From contig NZ_JAAVUN010000002.1 in assembly GCF_012163155.1 (NCBI RefSeq), positions 124,001 through 188,000 on the forward strand: a DNA stretch of 64,000 nucleotides. Reading direction: 5' to 3'. Both the position numbers and the translations under genes were made by a program. The notes under the pieces are model-generated. The model was not told where the DNA came from and searched no databases. It worked only from the letters and a program-made list of their open reading frames with translations. Positions 12,339-21,360 of this stretch are shown in pieces (position 1 is the first letter of the stretch; the number at the start of each line of letters is the position of its first letter). The stretch is from Kocuria subflava. GTDB taxonomy: Bacteria; Actinomycetota; Actinomycetes; Actinomycetales; Micrococcaceae.

Positions 12339-13325
12339 TCAACCAGTGGGCAGTTGCCGCAGCCAGTCCTGCAGGTCCTTGAAGGCCTTCTGCCGAATGG
12401 CAGGCGCTGAGCGGTGAACGTCGTGCAGGGCGCCGTCGTAGGAAATCACCCGCGGGGTGCGGCTCAGCAAGCCGATGCGACGCCGAATGGCACCCACGTC
12501 CAGCACGGTGTCCACCTGATGCATGCGGTTCTCCCACCAAGGAACCAACAGACTGCGTCGGGAGATCTGCAGCAGGACCGGAGCGCCGACGCCCTGTCCG
12601 CGGCCTACGAGCTCCAGGATCCGTAGCCGTGCACGTGCCGTGGAGGCCAGCAGGTTGACGGTGATGGGGAAGGACTCCTTGGGGCGCCAGTGGGGATCCA
12701 CGCTCCAGCTGCCCTCCCGGTCGGCTGAGAGCGTGCGGTGGTAGTTGGTGTTGACCGGTACGGGGATGCGGACTGCGTGCCACCGGGCTGGAACCAGAGG
12801 AGCGACTGCTGTGATCAGCCGGTCCACCCACGGGTGGCCTTGGGGAGCGATCCACGGTGTGGCCAATGCCAGGCCCGCCACCTCTCCCGGCTCTTCCATC
12901 AGCACCAGGGACATGGTGAGCCCACCGGTGGAGTGGGCCACCACCACAAGGTGTTGGGGATCCACCGGTTTACCGTCCTGAAGGATGGCGTGGCGCGCGG
13001 CGTCAAAGTCCTCTCGGTATTCGGCGAGGTCAGCTGCCATGCCGGGGATTTCGCCGGTGGCAAGGATCTCCGGGGTGAGGTTGCGGCCGTATCCGTGCAA
13101 ATCCATCGCATAGAAGTGGAAGCCGACTTCCACCACAGCCTGGGCGAGTTCCGGGTTGGCAAAGTAGTCGGACCAACCGTGAACGTACAGCACGGTGCCG
13201 CGGACCGGAGTTGACGGCGGTGTGTTGAACCGCATCAGACTCATGGTGGTGTGCGCGCCCCGGCCGGTCACCGGAATCTGGCACATGCTGAAATCCGGGC
13301 CCAGAACGTCCTCGGTCCACTCCAT
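12339..13325 (-). CDS. Alpha/beta hydrolase (serine aminopeptidase S33-like fold)
   Basis: Predicted serine hydrolase of 328 residues. The ATG at 13325 is chosen because AGGAGGTGG lies upstream; an in-frame ATG at 13370 would add 15 residues. Oxyanion-hole motif LYVHGWSDY (H49-G50), nucleophile elbow AHSTGG with Ser132, and a C-terminal catalytic His in YDGALHDVHRS support the alpha/beta-hydrolase fold, closest to the monoacylglycerol-lipase-like 'Hydrolase_4' group. The substrate is unknown. It diverges from pyrD, whose start codon lies 43 bp away. Confidence 0.8.
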   Translation of the reverse strand: MEWTEDVLGPDFSMCQIPVTGRGAHTTMSLMRFNTPPSTPVRGTVLYVHGWSDYFANPELAQAVVEVGFHFYAMDLHGYGRNLTPEILATGEIPGMAADLAEYREDFDAARHAILQDGKPVDPQHLVVVAHSTGGLTMSLVLMEEPGEVAGLALATPWIAPQGHPWVDRLITAVAPLVPARWHAVRIPVPVNTNYHRTLSADREGSWSVDPHWRPKESFPITVNLLASTARARLRILELVGRGQGVGAPVLLQISRRSLLVPWWENRMHQVDTVLDVGAIRRRIGLLSRTPRVISYDGALHDVHRSAPAIRQKAFKDLQDWLRQLPTG

Positions 13326-13368
13326 GCCGTCACCACCTCCTGCCGGGTCGCCGTGGGAAAATGCACCC

Positions 13369-14442
13369 ATGCGTTTCTACCCTATGTTCTTCAACGTCGC
13401 CTTCTCATGGATGGATCCGGAGCGAGCTCATCACCTGGGATTCCTGGGCATCAAGCTGTGCCGCAAGGTGGGGGTCTCCCGAGTCTTGCGTCGGTTCACC
13501 GCGGCTCGTCCGGGTGATGCCCTGGAGGCCATGGGCATCACCTTCCCGTCCCGTTTCGGGTTGGCGGCTGGGTTCGACAAAGGTGCCACCGGCGTGGCCG
13601 CTTTGGCTGATCTGGGATTTGGCCACGTGGAGATCGGCACGGTCACGGGGCAAGCGCAACCGGGTAATCCCAAGCCTCGCCTGTTCCGCCTGGTGGTAGA
13701 CCGTGCCGTGATCAACCGCATGGGTTTCAACAACGACGGCGCAGCCACCGTGGCCGCCCGTGTCCAGCAGGCCAGGGCGGAAATCGAGAAGGGCTGGTCC
13801 GGCACGGTCCGTCCCGTGGTGGGTGTCAACATCGGCAAGACCAAGGTGGTGGAGCTTGAAGATGCTGAGGGGGATTATCGAATCTCCACGCGTGCGTTGG
13901 CCCCTCATGCGGACTACATGGTGGTCAACGTGTCCTCACCCAACACACCGGGCTTGAGGGAACTACAGGCCGTTGAGTCCCTGAGGCCCATCCTGACCGC
14001 AGTGAGGGAGGAGTCCACCGCAGTGACGGGACGTCATGTTCCGTTGCTGGTCAAAATCGCGCCGGACCTGGCCGAGCCGGACATCCACGCCGTGGGGGAC
14101 CTGGCGCTGGAACTGGGGCTGGACGGAATCGTGGCCACCAACACCACCATCGCCCGTGAGGGGCTCGGCTTGAATACCCCCTCCTCTGAGGTGGAAGCAT
14201 GCGGCGCGGGGGGACTCTCCGGTGCCCCGCTGCGCATCCGGTCCTTGGAGGTCATTCGCCTGCTGCGCGAACACGTTGGGCCGGAGCTGACCATCATCGG
14301 TGTGGGCGGCGTGACCACAGCATGTGACGCCCAAGAAGTTCTGGCAGCAGGCGCTGACCTGGTGCAGGGCTACACGGCGTTCCTCTACGAAGGGCCGTTC
14401 TGGGCGGCGCGCATCGTCAAGGGTTTGCGTGCTTCGCGCTGA
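13369..14442 (+). CDS. pyrD: Quinone-dependent dihydroorotate dehydrogenase (class 2)
   Basis: Oxidises dihydroorotate to orotate in pyrimidine synthesis, passing electrons to the quinone pool. The ATG at 13369 begins MRFYPMFFNVAFSWMDPE, an N-terminal helical extension typical of membrane-associated class 2 enzymes. Conserved: GLAAGFDKGATG, EIGTVTGQAQPGNPKPRLFR, INRMGFNN, VNVSSPNTPGLR (active-site Ser), and the FMN phosphate site near the C-terminus (IGVGGV, GADLVQGYTAFLYEGP). 357 residues is normal. A 26-bp-arm hairpin follows the stop. Confidence 0.95.
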   Translation: MRFYPMFFNVAFSWMDPERAHHLGFLGIKLCRKVGVSRVLRRFTAARPGDALEAMGITFPSRFGLAAGFDKGATGVAALADLGFGHVEIGTVTGQAQPGNPKPRLFRLVVDRAVINRMGFNNDGAATVAARVQQARAEIEKGWSGTVRPVVGVNIGKTKVVELEDAEGDYRISTRALAPHADYMVVNVSSPNTPGLRELQAVESLRPILTAVREESTAVTGRHVPLLVKIAPDLAEPDIHAVGDLALELGLDGIVATNTTIAREGLGLNTPSSEVEACGAGGLSGAPLRIRSLEVIRLLREHVGPELTIIGVGGVTTACDAQEVLAAGADLVQGYTAFLYEGPFWAARIVKGLRASR

Positions 14443-14445
14443 GAT

Positions 14446-14515
14446 GTGAGATCACCGGTAACTGATGAGATCACCCACAACGGGGTGTCATCTCATCAAT
14501 TACCGGTGATCTCAC
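14446..14515. terminator. Very long hairpin between convergent pyrD and DUF3043 genes
   Basis: The arms 14446-14471 and 14490-14515 are 26 bases each and complementary with one mismatch; the tip CACCC/GGGGTG continues the pairing. There is no T run on either side. Position between convergent genes suggests bidirectional termination. The left part also carries a direct repeat of TGAGATCACC (14447-14456 and 14465-14474), so a REP-like or protein-binding element is the alternative. Confidence 0.7.
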
Positions 14516-14532
14516 GGGTGGTGTGGAACCGA

Positions 14533-15135
14533 TCAGACGGGGCGGCGGCCACGGCCCACGCGCGGGCGGGGCATACGGGTGGAGCGCCAGTTGATACTTC
14601 GGGTCAGGGCGTAGAAGCCGGTACCGGACTGGACTTCACCGAACTTTTTGCGCACAGCGCGCTTGGCTCCCGTCACCAACAGCACGGAATCCAGGATCAC
14701 AACGATCAACAGGGCGTAGAACATGGCCATGACCAGTTCCTGCAGCCCGGTGGGGATCAGCATGAAGATCAACGCCGAAATGGCGATCGGCATCAGCAGC
14801 TCCGCCATGCAGAACCGGGAATCCACCCAGTCACGCACGAACGCTCGTTGGGCGCCACGGTCACGTTGCGGCAGATACCGCTCGTCTCCTGAGGCCATGC
14901 GCTGCTGGACGTGAAGACGCTGTTCGCGGCGGTTCTGGCGATCGGCCACCTTGGCTGCCTTGCGGTCCTTGGGGACCAGAGGTTGGTGACGCGCCGACTC
15001 CTGCTGCCGGCGGCTGGGTGTTGGACGCCCCTTGCCCTGGGTCGTTCCCGGACGAGTCACCGCGGATTCCTCCAGCGCGGGATCGTTGACGGGTTGCGGG
15101 TCAGCGGTCTCAGTCTTCTTGTTGCGTCCAAACAC
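14533..15135 (-). CDS. DUF3043 domain-containing membrane protein
   Basis: Uncharacterised actinobacterial family. The GTG at 15135 gives the typical beginning MFGRNKK; TAAACT (15148-15143) lies 7 nt upstream, consistent with a leaderless transcript. The 200-residue protein has a charged, Arg/Lys/Gln-rich N-terminal half (RRQQESARHQ, DRQNRREQRL, MASGDERYLPQRDRG), the conserved FVRDWVDSRF segment, two adjacent transmembrane helices (about 112-155) and a basic C-terminus. Function unknown. It diverges from the dipeptidase gene. Confidence 0.85.
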   Translation of the reverse strand: MFGRNKKTETADPQPVNDPALEESAVTRPGTTQGKGRPTPSRRQQESARHQPLVPKDRKAAKVADRQNRREQRLHVQQRMASGDERYLPQRDRGAQRAFVRDWVDSRFCMAELLMPIAISALIFMLIPTGLQELVMAMFYALLIVVILDSVLLVTGAKRAVRKKFGEVQSGTGFYALTRSINWRSTRMPRPRVGRGRRPV

Positions 15136-15230
15136 CCGCCAGAGTTTACCGGAGTCCACACTGCTCCGTGCGCCGCGGAATCGCGGCCAACCTTTGGCCA
15201 CTCGGTGCGGCTCGTGTTTAAGCTCAAACC

Positions 15231-16634
15231 ATGACCAACATGGATGCGAATTCCCACCAGGAACAGCAGATCGATCTCCAGCAGTTCAGGGAGGTCACCG
15301 AGCGCAGGTTTGATGCCGTGCTGAGTGATCTGAAGAATCTGGTCTCCATCCCGGGTATCGCCTGGGACTCCTTTGACCAAGCAGAACTCAAGCGCAGTGC
15401 ACATGCAGTGGCCGACCTCCTGGCCGCTGAAGGTTTCGACTCGCTGGAGATCCTGCCCGCTGACGGCAACGCGGCTCACCCCGCCGTCATCGCCCACAAG
15501 GCTGCGGCGGAGGGAAAACCCACCGTGCTGCTCTACGCCCATCACGACGTTCAGCCTCCTGGGAATCTGGACTCCTGGAGCTCTGAACCGTTCACCGCTG
15601 TGCAGCGTGACGGCCGGTTGTACGGGCGGGGGGCTGCGGATGACAAGGCCGCGGTCATGGCGCACATCGGTGCGGTACGCGTGTTGCCTGAGGTCATGGG
15701 GGAGGACCACGGGCTGGGCATCACGGTGTTCATCGAGGGAGAGGAGGAAGCCGGCTCTCCGCATTTTGCCGAGTTCCTGCAGCGTCACCGTGAGAGACTG
15801 GCAGCCAACGCCATTGTGATCGCCGATTCAGCCAACTGGGAGGTGGGTGCTCCCACTCTGACCACCGGCCTGCGCGGCGTGGTGGGGGCCGAAGTCACCG
15901 TGCGCGCGCTGAAGCATGCCCTGCACTCCGGTGGTTACGGCGGCCCCATCCTGGACGGCCCCACGTTGCTGGCTCGTTTGATCGCCACGCTGCACGACGA
16001 CGACGGCGCGGTTGCCGTGACCGGTCTGAAACACGCGGCAGAACCTGCCATCGATTACCCGGAAGAACAGTTCCGGGCGGATGCCGGTTTGCTGGACGGT
16101 GTCGAGCTGGCTGGGCGTGGAAGCATCACGTCTCGATTGTGGGCGCAGCCTGCGATTTCCGTGACGGGCATTGACGCCACCGCCGTGGATGTGGCTTCTA
16201 ACACCATTTCACCGTCTGCCCGAGCCAAGGTGTCGTTGAGGATCGCGCCGGGGGAGGACCCCGCCGTCGCCGCTGAAAGTCTGAAGAAGCACTTGATCCA
16301 CAATGCTCCGTTCGGAGCTGAAGTTCAGGTTGAGATTGATGAACAGGGTCCTCCGTTCAGCACCAACACCGATTCGGATGCGGCTCAAGACATGTTGTGG
16401 GCTCTTGGCCAAGCCTGGGACCGAGAGCCGTTGGAGGCAGGTATGGGTGGTTCCATCCCGTTTGCCGCTTTGCTCCAAGAGGCCTACCCGGAGGCCACCA
16501 TTCTGATCACCGGAGTGGAAGATCCGGACACCCGGGCGCACAGAATCGATGAGTCCTTGCACGTGGAGGACTTCCGGCAGGTGATCCTGGCCGAGGCCCT
16601 GTGGCTGGCGCGGTGCGCCGGGGGTCGGGCGTAG
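15231..16634 (+). CDS. M20 family dipeptidase
   Basis: Zinc metallopeptidase of the M20 clan (dipeptidase/ArgE/DapE relatives), 467 residues. Metal-binding signatures are YAHHDVQPPG, GRGAADDKAAV and the Glu pair in EGEEEAGSP; a dimerisation lid domain occupies the middle, and the catalytic domain resumes with a C-terminal metal His (DPDTRAHRIDESL). TAAGCT (15219-15224) lies 6 nt before the ATG, so the mRNA is probably leaderless. It probably hydrolyses dipeptides in the cytoplasm, but M20 substrate specificity cannot be read from motifs. Confidence 0.9.
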   Translation: MTNMDANSHQEQQIDLQQFREVTERRFDAVLSDLKNLVSIPGIAWDSFDQAELKRSAHAVADLLAAEGFDSLEILPADGNAAHPAVIAHKAAAEGKPTVLLYAHHDVQPPGNLDSWSSEPFTAVQRDGRLYGRGAADDKAAVMAHIGAVRVLPEVMGEDHGLGITVFIEGEEEAGSPHFAEFLQRHRERLAANAIVIADSANWEVGAPTLTTGLRGVVGAEVTVRALKHALHSGGYGGPILDGPTLLARLIATLHDDDGAVAVTGLKHAAEPAIDYPEEQFRADAGLLDGVELAGRGSITSRLWAQPAISVTGIDATAVDVASNTISPSARAKVSLRIAPGEDPAVAAESLKKHLIHNAPFGAEVQVEIDEQGPPFSTNTDSDAAQDMLWALGQAWDREPLEAGMGGSIPFAALLQEAYPEATILITGVEDPDTRAHRIDESLHVEDFRQVILAEALWLARCAGGRA

Positions 16635-16782
16635 CCTGAAGGAAGTGCATGGTCCTGCGGTCAGTGGTGCAGGAGGCCTGCCTCCGCATCGCCGAGCACG
16701 GGAATGAAGATCCTGCTCGCGTGGTTCGAGCATGCAGAAGGTCTGGGGTCGCAAGCAGGCGACCACGAAAGGAGAGCAACTC

Positions 16783-17151
16783 ATGAGCGTCACCGCTGAA
16801 AACGCCACCACCCAAGAGCTGCCCACCCACGGCGTCAATTTGACTGACGTGGCGGCACAGAAGGTCAACTCCTTGCTGGAGCAGGAAGGGCGCACGGACC
16901 TGCGCCTGCGCGTGGCAGTCCAGCCGGGCGGTTGTTCCGGTCTGATCTACCAGCTCTACTTTGACGAGCGCGTTCTGGACGGGGATGCCGTCAAGGACTT
17001 CGACGGCGTGGAAGTGATCGTGGACAAGATGTCCGTGCCGTACCTGGAAGGTTCCACCATCGACTTCGAGGACACCATCCAGAAGCAGGGCTTCTCCATT
17101 GACAACCCCAACGCGCAGGGCTCCTGTGCCTGCGGGGATTCCTTTCACTGA
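16783..17151 (+). CDS. erpA: Iron-sulfur cluster insertion protein (ErpA/IscA type)
   Basis: A-type carrier that delivers Fe-S clusters to apoproteins. The ATG at 16783 has AAAGGAG upstream. The 122-residue protein has the three conserved cysteines: C51 in GGCSG, and C115 and C117 in SCACG near the C-terminus. A U-tailed terminator follows. Position directly before ctaC is common in actinobacteria. The gene symbol rests on family resemblance, not on a test against other A-type carriers. Confidence 0.88.
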   Translation: MSVTAENATTQELPTHGVNLTDVAAQKVNSLLEQEGRTDLRLRVAVQPGGCSGLIYQLYFDERVLDGDAVKDFDGVEVIVDKMSVPYLEGSTIDFEDTIQKQGFSIDNPNAQGSCACGDSFH

Positions 17152-17280
17152 CGGTCTTTGGGCCTCCCACGTTCCCGGGTGCGGCAAAAGTTGCCACCAG
17201 TTTCTGACTCCTGACGGCACCGACCCAGCGTGACCGCTGGTGCTGGAATCCCACACCTGGAGGCCGAGCGGAACCCGAAA

Positions 17281-17314
17281 ACCCCGCATACCCCAATGGG
17301 TATGCGGGGTTTTT
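17281..17314 (+). terminator. Rho-independent terminator after erpA
   Basis: ACCCCGCATACCC (17281-17293) and GGGTATGCGGGGT (17298-17310) form a perfect 13-bp stem with a CAAT loop, followed by TTTT. It ends the erpA transcript and is the main feature of the 354-base gap 17152-17505, which otherwise holds the ctaC operator and promoter. Confidence 0.92.
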
Positions 17315-17380
17315 CAGGTCTGGGTGTTTGTTCCGTCGGGCACATCACCTCCGAGTCATACCGGCACGCGGACACACTGA

Positions 17381-17421
17381 CTGACACAGTGTCAGCACAG
17401 CCGGATCACAGGGGGTAAGCT
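17381..17421 (+). promoter_or_regulatory. ctaC promoter with 15-bp palindrome
   Basis: CTGACACAGTGTCAG (17381-17395) is a perfect palindrome with a single central base. It lies 20 bp upstream of TAAGCT (17416-17421), a TANNNT -10 box, so it covers the -35 position. This fits an operator for an unknown regulator of cytochrome oxidase expression; the promoter would leave an ~80-nt untranslated region before ctaC. Confidence 0.5.
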
Positions 17422-17505
17422 CGGTCAGGAAACAGCATGCCCAGAACTGGAGCAGTCCCATATCTCCGCACCGGGCGCACCACCAAAAAAGAGGAAGGGC
17501 CGTCT

Positions 17506-18420
17506 GTGAGTTCGCACTCCCGAACCGACAGCCGTAGCACCAGGGCTTTGAAGCTATCCGGCCTCGGGGCCGTTGCCGTTCTGGCTCTCACGGGCTGTAC
17601 GCAAGAAGTCCGCAACGGCTGGATGCCCATTGGCGACTCCGCTCCCACGGACAACGCGCAGAGCATTTTGAACTTGTGGATCGGCTCCTGGATTGCGGCT
17701 TTGGCTGTGGGCCTGGTGGCCTGGGGCCTCATGCTCTGGTGCATGATCGCTTACCGCCGCCGCAAGAACGAGGTCGGCTACCCCCGCCAGGTGGCCTACC
17801 ACCTGCCGTTAGAGATCTTCTACACGATCGTGCCGATCGCTTTGATCGTCTCTCTGTTCTTCTACTCGGAGCGTGCCCTGGCGCAGATCATCCCCAGGTA
17901 CGACAACCCGGACACCACAATTCAGATTGTGGGCAAGCAGTGGGCGTGGGACTTCAACTACGTTGACGACGACGTCTACTACTCCGGTACGCAGGCCCAC
18001 CTGAACACCGACGGCTCCGAGGGCGTTGAGGAAACTCTGCCGACCCTGTACCTGCCGGTGGACAGCGACATCGAGATCGAGGTCGCCTCCCGAGACGTCA
18101 TCCACTCCTTCTGGGTTCCGGCCTTCCTGGAGAAGATCGACATGATCCCGAACCGCACCAACTACATGAGCATCCACACGGAGCGTGAGGGCACGTTCCA
18201 GGGCAAGTGCGCTGAGCTGTGCGGTGAGTACCACTCAGAGATGCTGTTCAACGTTGAGGTCGTCTCCCAGGAGGAGTACGACAACCAGATGCAGCAGCTG
18301 CGCGACCAGGGCAACACCGGCCAGCTCGGTCTCGAGTACGGCCGTAACGTCAACCTTGACGAAAGCGGTCCGATCCAGCGTGAGAACCCTGTTGGCTCCA
18401 GCTACGACGACGAAAACTAA
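17506..18420 (+). CDS. ctaC: Cytochrome c oxidase subunit II (aa3 type)
   Basis: Electron-accepting subunit carrying the CuA centre. The GTG at 17506 follows AGAGGAAGG; upstream in-frame starts lack a site. The 304-residue product has a lipoprotein-type signal (LALTGC, Cys31), two transmembrane helices, and a periplasmic-side cupredoxin domain with the CuA ligands in GKCAELCGEYHSEM plus the upstream His in RDVIHSFW; GKQWAWDFNY is the aromatic electron-entry patch. It is 12 bp upstream of ctaD in one operon. Confidence 0.96.
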   Translation: MSSHSRTDSRSTRALKLSGLGAVAVLALTGCTQEVRNGWMPIGDSAPTDNAQSILNLWIGSWIAALAVGLVAWGLMLWCMIAYRRRKNEVGYPRQVAYHLPLEIFYTIVPIALIVSLFFYSERALAQIIPRYDNPDTTIQIVGKQWAWDFNYVDDDVYYSGTQAHLNTDGSEGVEETLPTLYLPVDSDIEIEVASRDVIHSFWVPAFLEKIDMIPNRTNYMSIHTEREGTFQGKCAELCGEYHSEMLFNVEVVSQEEYDNQMQQLRDQGNTGQLGLEYGRNVNLDESGPIQRENPVGSSYDDEN

Positions 18421-18432
18421 GAGGGGCTGAAG

Positions 18433-20136
18433 ATGACTACTCTCGAGTACTCAGCCGATGACACCCGGACAGTGGCACCCGCAGTGGTGCCGCGCTCCAA
18501 GGGCAAGATCATCGTTGATTGGTTGACGTCAACCGATCACAAGACCATCGGGTACATGTACCTGATCTCAGCCTTCGTGTTCTTCTGCGTTGGTGGTGTC
18601 ATGGCGCTGTTGATCCGCGCCGAGTTGTTTGCTCCGGGCATGCAGATCCTGGAGACCAAGGAGCAGTACAACCAGCTGTTCACCATGCACGGCACCATCA
18701 TGCTGCTGATGTTCGGCACCCCGTTCTTCGTCGGTTTGGCCAACGTGATCGTGCCGCTGCAGATCGGTGCTCCTGACGTTGCCTTCCCGCGTCTGAACGC
18801 ACTGGCCTTCTGGTTCTTCCTGTTCGGCTCCTTGGTGGCCATGGCCGGCTTCCTGTCCCCGCAGGGTGCGGCATCCTTCGGGTGGTTCGCCTACGCGCCG
18901 CTGAACTCCACCACCTTCTCCCCGGGAGTTGGTGGTGACCTATGGGTCTTCGGCCTCGCATTGCAGGGCTTCGGCACCATCATGGGTGGTGTGAACTTCA
19001 TCACCACCATCCTGTGCATGCGCGCACCGGGCATGACCATGTGGCGTATGCCGGTGTTCGTGTGGACCACCTTGGTCACGGCCTTGCTGATCATCATGAT
19101 CTTCCCGCCGCTGGCCGCAGCCCTGTTCGCACTGGGCATGGATCGCCGATTGGGTGGTCACATCTTTGACGCCGAGGCCGGTGGAGCGATCCTGTGGCAG
19201 CACCTGTTCTGGTTCTTCGGTCACCCCGAGGTCTACGTGCTGGCATTGCCGTTCTTCGGCATCATCTCGGAGATCCTGCCGGTGTTTTCCCGTAAGCCGC
19301 TGTTCGGCTACAAGGGCCTGGTGTTCGCCACCATCGCCATTGCCGCGCTGTCCGTGACCGTGTGGGCTCACCACATGTATGTCACCGGCTCCGTGCTGTT
19401 GGGCTTCTTCTCCTTCATGACCATGATGATCGCGGTCCCCACAGGCGTGAAGTTCTTCAACTGGATCGGCACCATGTGGCAGGGTTCGTTGACGTTTGAG
19501 ACCCCCATGCTGTGGGTCCTGGGCTTCATGTTCACCTTCCTGTTCGGTGGCGTGACCGGCGTGATCCTGGCAACCCCGCCGCTGGACTTCCACGTGTCGG
19601 ACACGTATTTCGTGGTGGCCCACTTCCACTACGTGCTCTTCGGCACCCTGGTGTTCGGCATGTTCGCCGCTTTGTACTTCTGGTGGCCCAAGTTCACCGG
19701 CAAGATGCTCAACGAGCGCATCGGCAAGGTCCACTTCTGGATCCTGTTCGTCGGCTTCCACATGACCTTCCTGATCCAGCACTGGCTCGGTGTCATCGGC
19801 ATGCCGCGTCGTTACGCGGACTACATGCCGGAGGACGGCTTTGCGTGGATGAACGAAGTCTCCACCATCGGCGCCATGCTGTTGGCCGTGTCCATGATCC
19901 CCTGGTTCTGGAACGTCTACACCACGCACAAGAACGCTCCCAAGGTTGAGGTTGACGACCCCTGGGGCTTCGGTGGATCGCTCGAGTGGGCAACCTCCTG
20001 CCCGCCCCCGCGCCACAACTTTGTGTCCCTGCCCCGCATCCGTTCGGAGCGCCCGGCACTTGACCTGCACCACCCTGAGCTGGCCAAGGCCTCACCTCAG
20101 CAGTCCATGACCACCCACGCAGGCATGAAGGGTTGA
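18433..20136 (+). CDS. ctaD: Cytochrome c oxidase subunit I
   Basis: Catalytic heme-copper subunit, 567 residues with about twelve transmembrane helices. Visible ligands and signatures: [12 protein letters not shown] (heme a His), [22 protein letters not shown] (CuB His and His-Tyr crosslink region, split here as [12 protein letters not shown] then VYVLALP), WAHHMYVTG (CuB His pair), and [10 protein letters not shown] (heme ligands). It has the E286-type channel Glu in GHPE. It lies between ctaC and ctaF in a tight operon of the terminal oxidase. Confidence 0.97.
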   Translation: MTTLEYSADDTRTVAPAVVPRSKGKIIVDWLTSTDHKTIGYMYLISAFVFFCVGGVMALLIRAELFAPGMQILETKEQYNQLFTMHGTIMLLMFGTPFFVGLANVIVPLQIGAPDVAFPRLNALAFWFFLFGSLVAMAGFLSPQGAASFGWFAYAPLNSTTFSPGVGGDLWVFGLALQGFGTIMGGVNFITTILCMRAPGMTMWRMPVFVWTTLVTALLIIMIFPPLAAALFALGMDRRLGGHIFDAEAGGAILWQHLFWFFGHPEVYVLALPFFGIISEILPVFSRKPLFGYKGLVFATIAIAALSVTVWAHHMYVTGSVLLGFFSFMTMMIAVPTGVKFFNWIGTMWQGSLTFETPMLWVLGFMFTFLFGGVTGVILATPPLDFHVSDTYFVVAHFHYVLFGTLVFGMFAALYFWWPKFTGKMLNERIGKVHFWILFVGFHMTFLIQHWLGVIGMPRRYADYMPEDGFAWMNEVSTIGAMLLAVSMIPWFWNVYTTHKNAPKVEVDDPWGFGGSLEWATSCPPPRHNFVSLPRIRSERPALDLHHPELAKASPQQSMTTHAGMKG

Positions 20137-20143
20137 TCCACGT

Positions 20144-20548
20144 ATGAAGGCAACTATCTACTCCCTGTGGATCGTCGGCATCTTCGTCATGGGTGCTGGG
20201 ATCGTCTACGGCTTTGTGACCAACTTCAACGAATGGGCCGGTTTCCCGGCACTGCTGGCCACCGCCGCCATGTGCTTCATGTTGGCCGTGTACTTCATGC
20301 TGGTGCTGCGCTCCACCAAGGCCCTGCTGCCGGAGGACGACCTGGAGGGCGAAATCGCCCAGGCAGCCGGTGACTACGGACACTTCTCCCCGTGGTCATG
20401 GTGGCCGCTGCTGATCGGTGGCGCCTGCACCATCCTGGTGTTGGGTCTGGCCATCGACTGGTGGATCGTGGGTCTGGCTGTTCCGTTCGCCATTGTGGGT
20501 GTCCTGGGGCTGGTGTACGAGTACAGCACCGGCGAGCACGCACACTGA
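20144..20548 (+). CDS. ctaF: Cytochrome c oxidase subunit 4 (actinobacterial CtaF)
   Basis: Small actinobacterium-specific oxidase subunit of 134 residues with four predicted transmembrane helices (about 4-24, 33-54, 85-104, 108-128). The segments EWAGFPAL and HFSPWSWWPL are typical of the family. It starts 8 bp after ctaD and is followed by a strong terminator, closing the ctaCDF operon. ctaE and qcr genes are not in the window. Confidence 0.93.
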   Translation: MKATIYSLWIVGIFVMGAGIVYGFVTNFNEWAGFPALLATAAMCFMLAVYFMLVLRSTKALLPEDDLEGEIAQAAGDYGHFSPWSWWPLLIGGACTILVLGLAIDWWIVGLAVPFAIVGVLGLVYEYSTGEHAH

Positions 20549-20579
20549 CCTGATGGCCAGTCATCTGATGGGCTGACCG

Positions 20580-20615
20580 GAAATCCCCGCGCACGGCACA
20601 GTGCGCGGGGATTTC
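20580..20615 (+). terminator. Terminator after ctaF
   Basis: GAAATCCCCGCGCAC (20580-20594) and GTGCGCGGGGATTTC (20601-20615) are perfectly complementary over 15 bp with a six-base loop GGCACA; the A/T-rich base of the stem gives an ATTTC tail. Confidence 0.9.
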
Positions 20616-20670
20616 TCATGTCCATGCCTGGTTCGTGTGACGCACCTCCAGTTCCGGTGTGGTCCCGCCC

Positions 20671-20739
20671 ATATGCCGGGGCCGGGCCTGGGGCATATTT
20701 TGTCGGACAACACATCTACGCCAACAGCATGACTCATGC
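20671..20739 (+). promoter_or_regulatory. Inverted repeats upstream of the hisE-linked membrane gene
   Basis: Two symmetrical elements occupy the gap between the ctaF terminator and the next gene. ATATGCC (20671-20677) pairs with GGCATAT (20692-20698), followed by TTTTG, which could be a weak terminator. GCATGACTCATGC (20727-20739) is a perfect 13-bp palindrome 44 bp before the start codon and could be an operator. No convincing -35/-10 pair is seen. Confidence 0.35.
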
Positions 20740-20782
20740 ACTCTGGCGGTTGGACAACGACGTCTTAGCGAGGAAACCCACC

Positions 20783-20968
20783 ATGACCAAGCCCCTGTTC
20801 TACGCCTTCCTGATCCTGGGTGCCGCCTTGTTGGTGATCGGCATGTGGACCGTGGCAACTGCCGGGCCCCCTCTGCTGGGTTGGGTGGTGCTGGCCGGCG
20901 GCTTGATCATGCTGTGCGCACCCGCCGTTTCTTGGGGGTCTGCTGCGGCCGATAAGCTGGAGCAGTGA
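20783..20968 (+). CDS. Small two-helix membrane protein, translationally coupled to hisE
   Basis: 61-residue protein of unknown function. The ATG at 20783 has GAGGAAA nine bases before it. Two hydrophobic helices (about 5-26 and 31-50) are separated by a short GPP turn; the tail [10 protein letters not shown] is polar. Its stop overlaps the GTG start of hisE (GTGA), so the two are translated together. I do not recognise the family; the coupling suggests it is a real gene even though it is short. Nothing links it directly to histidine synthesis. Confidence 0.7.
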   Translation: MTKPLFYAFLILGAALLVIGMWTVATAGPPLLGWVVLAGGLIMLCAPAVSWGSAAADKLEQ

Positions 20969-21228
20969 AAACTTTCGAGCAACTGTTCGCCGAAATCTCC
21001 CAGAAGGCCGCGGACCGGCCGGAGGGATCCTCCACCGTGGCTGAACTGGACCGTGGTGTCCATGGCATCGGCAAAAAAGTGGTTGAAGAGGCCGCCGAGG
21101 TCTGGATGGCCTGTGAGTACGAAACCTCCGATGAAGCTGCTGAGGAGATTTCCCAGCTGCTCTACCACCTGCAGGTCATGATGGTTGCCAAAGGACTCAC
21201 CCTGGAAGACGTCTACCGGCATCTGTGA
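20965..21228 (+). CDS. hisE: Phosphoribosyl-ATP diphosphatase HisE
   Basis: Second step of histidine synthesis: releases pyrophosphate from PR-ATP. 87 residues, the usual size of a stand-alone HisE, with the MazG-like helical fold and acidic metal site: [13 protein letters not shown] and [13 protein letters not shown]. The GTG start overlaps the preceding membrane gene. hisG follows after 132 bp, in which CCACTGG (21230-21236) can pair with CCAGTGG (21257-21263). Confidence 0.94.
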   Translation: MKTFEQLFAEISQKAADRPEGSSTVAELDRGVHGIGKKVVEEAAEVWMACEYETSDEAAEEISQLLYHLQVMMVAKGLTLEDVYRHL

Positions 21229-21360
21229 CCCACTGGACAGGGCCTGCCCAAGCGCACCAGTGGTATCCCTGGCCCCGGTCGAATCGAGCTGCCCAACCGC
21301 GTCCATGACCGTGTGAGTTCCCTGGTGGAGACACCAACCGATCCAAGAACAGGAATCTGA

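Noticed and set aside
16649-16786. A 45-codon frame ending in an ATGA overlap with erpA
   Set aside because: It has a GAAGGAAG before the ATG, but its codons (several AGA, AGG, CGA) differ from neighbouring genes and its product is Arg-rich without pattern. Conservation would be needed to believe it.
21230-21263. Hairpin between hisE and hisG as an attenuator
   Set aside because: Only a 7-bp stem with a 20-base loop, no His codon leader and no T tract; it is noted in the hisE entry only.
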